In this document: in pieces, positions 60,797-64,000 of the stretch
Position numbering within the stretch: position 1 is the first letter of the stretch
Layout of the letters: every line of letters starts with the position of its first letter
NCBI RefSeq assembly: GCF_013337115.1
Contig: NZ_SGWE01000005.1
Location: 266,001 to 330,000 of the forward strand
Origin: Deinococcus sp. JMULE3
Lineage (GTDB): Bacteria > Deinococcota > Deinococci > Deinococcales > Deinococcaceae
Length of the DNA stretch: 64,000 nucleotides
Direction of reading: 5' to 3'
Notes under the pieces: generated by a model
Database searches by the model: none
Seen by the model: the letters and a program-made list of their open reading frames with translations, nothing else
Told to the model about the DNA's origin: nothing
Made by a program: the position numbers and the translations under genes

Positions 60797-60933
60797 CCAG
60801 GGGAGGGGGTTTGACCACCTTCAGGCGACCCTCATACAGTGCGAGGCACAGGTCAGGACGCAGGGTCACCGCTCACAGTCACAGCTTCCGGGGAGAAGCT
60901 GGGCAGTGTCCCCTTGACCGAAGGAAGGACCAC

Positions 60934-61356
60934 ATGAAGAAACTCCTGCTCATCGCCGCCGCCCTCACCGCCACCACCGCCAGCGCCGCCAGCCTCACGC
61001 AGACTGTGCAGGTGACGGCCAACGTCGTCAACGCCTGCCAGGTGGCTGGCGTGACCGACGGTTCGTTCACTTACGACGCCATCAACGGCATCACGAACGC
61101 CACCAACGCCACGGCGACGTTCAGCTGCAACCGCGGCACGGTGCCTACCCTCGAGACCCCTCAAACTGGCGCCCTGACCTTCGGAACGAGCGGTCTGGAT
61201 GCTGAATATGAAATTGATAGCGATGGCGGCCTCAACGATGTTGGCGGTACCGATACGACCTTCACCGTCGAGGTTTCCGCTGATGCGGAGCAGTGGGACG
61301 TGACCACCAGCACCACCGGGTACGTCGCCAACCTGGAAATCAAAGTCACCTTCTAA
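60934..61356 (+). CDS. Spore coat U-domain pilin subunit (probable major subunit)
   Basis: The 140-residue protein has a signal peptide (MKKLLLIAAALTATTASA) and a spore coat U domain as in archaic (Csu-like) chaperone-usher pili: VTANVVNACQVAG, TATFSCNRGT, and the C-terminal donor strand ANLEIKVTF. The two Cys residues can form the subunit disulphide. AAGGAAGG at 60921-60928 is the ribosome site. It is the first gene of the pilus operon. Confidence 0.88.
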   Translation: MKKLLLIAAALTATTASAASLTQTVQVTANVVNACQVAGVTDGSFTYDAINGITNATNATATFSCNRGTVPTLETPQTGALTFGTSGLDAEYEIDSDGGLNDVGGTDTTFTVEVSADAEQWDVTTSTTGYVANLEIKVTF

Positions 61357-61455
61357 ACCATCGTGACCTGACGGCCCGCGTCCGCCCCTCTTGGCGGTGC
61401 GGGCTGTCGGCACAGCAGTTCAGGGGCAAGATCACCCGCCTCATGAGGAACTGAC

Positions 61456-61953
61456 ATGCGTAGATACCTTCTGCTCTTTCCGCTGCTCCTGCTGCCCGCC
61501 CAGGCCGCCGGACTTTCCCAGACGGTGCAGGTCGGCGCGCAGGTGAACCGCGCCTGCGTCATCGCCCCTGCCAACCAGAATCCCAAGATCAACATGGATG
61601 ACTACGAGGCAACAGCTTCGTACGGCACGAACTTCTTTGGTGAAGTAACCATTGACGTGTACTGCAACCGTGGCTCCTCGGCTCCCACCCGCAAACTCAA
61701 TGGGAATGACGTCGCCCTGAATTACGGCACGGCACTGACCACCACCCTGAACCGTAGTACTGGCCCAGGAACGCTCGACAGTCGCGTCTGGATGGTGCAC
61801 CCCTCGACGTACGTGTTGAACGACACTGCGTCGCAGTTCAACGGCGCTCAGGTCTACCCGACGAAAATCCGGGCTGGCTGGCCCACCACGCCCCAGTTCA
61901 ATGCGCCGTCCGGGCAGTATGCCGGTACGGTGACCTTCACCGTGGAGTTCTGA
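61456..61953 (+). CDS. Spore coat U-domain pilin subunit
   Basis: The 165-residue protein has a signal peptide (ending PAQA), VGAQVNRACVIAP, VTIDVYCNRGSSAP and the closing donor strand GTVTFTVEF. It is a paralogue of the preceding subunit with a longer insert (residues 80-140), perhaps a minor subunit. GAGGAA precedes the ATG. Confidence 0.87.
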   Translation: MRRYLLLFPLLLLPAQAAGLSQTVQVGAQVNRACVIAPANQNPKINMDDYEATASYGTNFFGEVTIDVYCNRGSSAPTRKLNGNDVALNYGTALTTTLNRSTGPGTLDSRVWMVHPSTYVLNDTASQFNGAQVYPTKIRAGWPTTPQFNAPSGQYAGTVTFTVEF

Positions 61954-61959
61954 ACCGGG

Positions 61960-62427
61960 ATGACGTCACGTTGCGTTTCTGGTCAGGTCGCCCGCTTCCC
62001 GGTGCGGCCTGACGTGCGCGGCGCCTGGCGGGCGTTGCTGCTGGGCGCGCTGCTGTCGGGGTGGGCAGCCGGAGCCGGGCCGTCCGGTTCGACCTGCACG
62101 GTGGCCAGCGCGGAGGGCACGGCGCTCGGGTCGTACCCGATCCTGACGCCGCTGCTGGGGACGGTGGCAGTCAAGACGACCGGGAACTGCAACGGGGCGC
62201 GCGTGACGCTGTCCAGCGATGGCGGCACCGTGTCCGCGTCGGGGGTCTTCACGGGCTTCATGCGGCGCGGCACGTCGAAACTGCGGTACACGGTGACCGG
62301 CGCGGACCGCCTGGTCGTGCAGGGGAACCTGAACGGCGTGACGTTCGGGGTGACGGTCCCGGCGGGGCAGTGGGGTGTGGTCAGCGGGGCGTACAGCGAC
62401 ACGTTGACGCTGACGTTCACGTTCTGA
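61960..62427 (+). CDS. Spore coat U-domain subunit (minor or tip)
   Basis: The 155-residue protein has a signal peptide with an extended basic start (hydrophobic ALLLGALLSGWAAGA), then STCTVASAEG, VKTTGNCNGARVTLSSDGG and the closing YSDTLTLTFTF. It begins six bases after the previous gene. It is the most diverged of the three subunits. Confidence 0.82.
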   Translation: MTSRCVSGQVARFPVRPDVRGAWRALLLGALLSGWAAGAGPSGSTCTVASAEGTALGSYPILTPLLGTVAVKTTGNCNGARVTLSSDGGTVSASGVFTGFMRRGTSKLRYTVTGADRLVVQGNLNGVTFGVTVPAGQWGVVSGAYSDTLTLTFTF

Positions 62428-62481
62428 AACACGAGACGATTCATTTGGCCCGGTCCGGGCAAGGGAAGGGATTTTTCGCTC

Positions 62482-63189
62482 ATGAGGAAACAGGTGTTGG
62501 CGGTGCTGGCGGTCGTGGCGGCCCTGGTTGGGGTCGGGGGGGCCGCAGCGGCGGGGTTCGTGCTCAGTCCGGTGACGATGTCGGTGAATCCGGCCGAGTC
62601 GCTCTCGACGTTCACGACGGTCACGAATTCCGAGGAGAAGCCGGTGGAGTTCACGGCGGAGGTCATGCTGTGGACGCAGAAGGACGGCAAGGAGGTGCTG
62701 ACGCCCGCGCGGGACGCGCTGGTGAGTCCCATGCGGTTCAAGGTGGCGCCCGGGAAGGCGCAGGTGGTGAGGATCGCGCTGCGGAGCACGCCGAAGGTGT
62801 CGTCCGTGACGTACCGACTGGTGTTGCGTCAGGAACTGCAGCCCGAGGCGGCGACCGAGGGACGGTCGAGCGTGACGCCGCGGTACGTGTTCAGCCTGCC
62901 GGTTTTCGTGGAGAAACCGGACGCGCGCCCGGCGCTGAGCGTGACGGCGCAGCGGGTGGACGGCCGGGTGCAGCTGGTGTTCCGGAACGTGGGGTCGGGG
63001 TACGCGGTGCTGCGGCAGATGCAGGTGGTGGCCGGTGAGCGGCGCGCGGACCTGGGGAACCAGTACGTGCTGCCGGGCTCGACGATGATCGTGACGCTCC
63101 CGGCGGAACTCGCGGGCGTGTCGGGACTGGTGCTGACCGGGCAGGACGCGGATCAGAAGGTCACGCGCGTGAACGTGAATGTCCCCTGA
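62482..63189 (+). CDS. Periplasmic pilus assembly chaperone
   Basis: The 235-residue protein has a signal peptide (ending GAAAAG) and the two-domain Ig chaperone fold: FVLSPVTMSVNPAESLSTFTTVTN, PMRFKVAPGKAQVVRIALR (G1-strand side), TYRLVLRQEL, and the second domain ending DQKVTRVNVNVP. It should donate a strand to the subunits and deliver them to the usher. Its stop lies within the start of the usher gene. Confidence 0.88.
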   Translation: MRKQVLAVLAVVAALVGVGGAAAAGFVLSPVTMSVNPAESLSTFTTVTNSEEKPVEFTAEVMLWTQKDGKEVLTPARDALVSPMRFKVAPGKAQVVRIALRSTPKVSSVTYRLVLRQELQPEAATEGRSSVTPRYVFSLPVFVEKPDARPALSVTAQRVDGRVQLVFRNVGSGYAVLRQMQVVAGERRADLGNQYVLPGSTMIVTLPAELAGVSGLVLTGQDADQKVTRVNVNVP

Positions 63190-64000
63190 CGTGACCCGCG
63201 CGGCGCGCTGGGCGTTGCTGGGGGCGCTGCTGACCGGCGTGGCGTCGGCGCAGGAGGGCGTGTGCGCCGCGCCTGAGTCGCTGGTGGACGTGCAGGTGGG
63301 CGGCGCGGGCCGCGGCGTGACGCTGCTGCGGCAGACGCCGGACGGGCGGGTGTGGCTGGACCCGGCGGCCCTGCGTGGCGGTGAGGACGGGTACGTTCAG
63401 GAGCGCGTGACCTGCCCGGAAGGCGAACTGGTGTTGTTGCGACCGGACCTGCAGGTGCGCCTGGACCTGGAGGCGCAGGTGCTGACGGTCACGCCGAACC
63501 TGGACCTGCTGCCCCGCCGGTCGCAGGCGGTGACGCGGCCCGACGTGGCGGGCGTGGGCGTGGGCCTGCCGGTCGGGGCGGTCGCGTATGACCTGACCGT
63601 GTCCCGCGCGCCGGACGGGCAGGTCACGGCGGGGGGCACGGTGGGCCTGACCGGGTCGCGCGGTCCGCTGAGTGCTCGTCTGGACGTGAGTGCCGCGCGG
63701 GACCGGGACGCCCAGGTGGGCGGCGGTGTTCGCTACCAGCCGACGCGGGACACGTACGTGCAGGGCGTGTGGAACGCGCAGCCGCTCACGGGTGGGCGGA
63801 GCGGGGCGTTCCGGGGCGTGCAGGCGGAAACGGTCGGGGGTGGCGTGCGGTACCTTCCGGCGCTGAGCGTGGACCTGCCCCTCCCGGCGGAGGTGCAGCT
63901 GTTCAGTGACGCGCAGCTGCTGGGCGTGTGGACGCTGGACGCGGGTCGGCAGCGTTTCACGGACATCCCGCTGCTGGGCGCGCGGGGCGCGGTGCGGGCC
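63179..64000 (+). CDS. Outer-membrane usher, 3' end beyond the window
   Basis: The frame is open to the last base. From ATG 63179 (overlapping the chaperone stop by 11 bases) or GTG 63191 it encodes a signal peptide (AARWALLGALLTGVASAQ), an N-terminal usher domain (SLVDVQVGGAGRGVTLLRQTPDGRVWLDPAALR) and the start of the barrel/plug (GVRYLPALSVDLPLPAEVQLFSDAQLLG). It should form the pore that secretes and assembles the spore coat U pilus. About 270 residues of an expected 750-800 are visible. Confidence 0.85.
   Translation, partial: MSPDVTRAARWALLGALLTGVASAQEGVCAAPESLVDVQVGGAGRGVTLLRQTPDGRVWLDPAALRGGEDGYVQERVTCPEGELVLLRPDLQVRLDLEAQVLTVTPNLDLLPRRSQAVTRPDVAGVGVGLPVGAVAYDLTVSRAPDGQVTAGGTVGLTGSRGPLSARLDVSAARDRDAQVGGGVRYQPTRDTYVQGVWNAQPLTGGRSGAFRGVQAETVGGGVRYLPALSVDLPLPAEVQLFSDAQLLGVWTLDAGRQRFTDIPLLGARGAVRA

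Overview
The window is about 68% G+C, has tightly packed genes, many stop/start overlaps of the form GTGA or ATGA, and several genes whose -10 box lies 6-8 bases before the start codon. Together with the gene content this points to a Deinococcus chromosome, chromid or megaplasmid. This is inference from composition and family content; there is no rRNA or marker gene to prove it.

Layout. (1) 1-2136: the 3' part of an S41-family peptidase and an unrecognised gene. (2) 2224-10643, minus strand: a Wsp-like chemosensory operon, in the order CheW, CheR, CheW, transducer, CheA-REC, CheB, a stand-alone Hpt protein, REC-GGDEF. It should turn a membrane signal into c-di-GMP rather than flagellar control. 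cheB carries an apparent frameshift in a G8 run. A LuxR-type two-component pair lies just upstream (10718-12651). (3) 12909-15279: a secreted S33-type peptidase lipoprotein and a small unknown gene. (4) 15304-24696, minus strand: a ten-gene operon for oligogalacturonide use: LacI regulator, two permeases and a binding protein, an IolB-like isomerase, KduD, Eda, KdgK, KdgF and oligogalacturonate lyase. Its promoter and a LacI-type palindrome are visible. (5) 24849-29591: a MerR-like regulator, a decayed peptide-binding-protein gene, a VWA protein, a fasciclin protein and a VanW protein, followed by a MITE-like repeat and a strong hairpin.

(6) 30083-34073: a phage-like coiled protein diverging from a two-gene McrBC-like restriction module (PD-(D/E)XK nuclease plus McrB-type AAA+). 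(7) 34236-40194, minus strand: an alpha-galactoside operon (LacI, two permeases, binding protein, GH4 enzyme) with two matching operators. (8) 40311-41433: a broken transposase, a partial copy of the leader found at 30624-30845, and inside that copy a 151-bp MITE with a 3-bp target duplication.

(9) 41480-54449 is the most interesting part. One tightly coupled plus-strand operon encodes a membrane-anchored protein, a 1062-residue tubulin/FtsZ-like GTPase, a MotA/ZorA-like channel with a long coiled tail, a MotB/ZorB-like OmpA protein, and a zinc-ribbon/pseudokinase/beta-propeller protein. Facing it are exported LPP20-, FlgT- and CsgG-like proteins. I read this as a candidate ion-driven, tubulin-linked envelope machine, possibly a defence system, that lacks the known Zorya effectors.

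(10) 54525-58656: two unknown genes and a short accessory topoisomerase I. (11) 58674-64000: a BTAD/SARP-like regulator diverging from an archaic chaperone-usher (spore coat U) pilus operon whose usher runs off the window. Repeated TTTMACGCCCGC boxes lie between them. I saw no tRNA, rRNA or CRISPR array.
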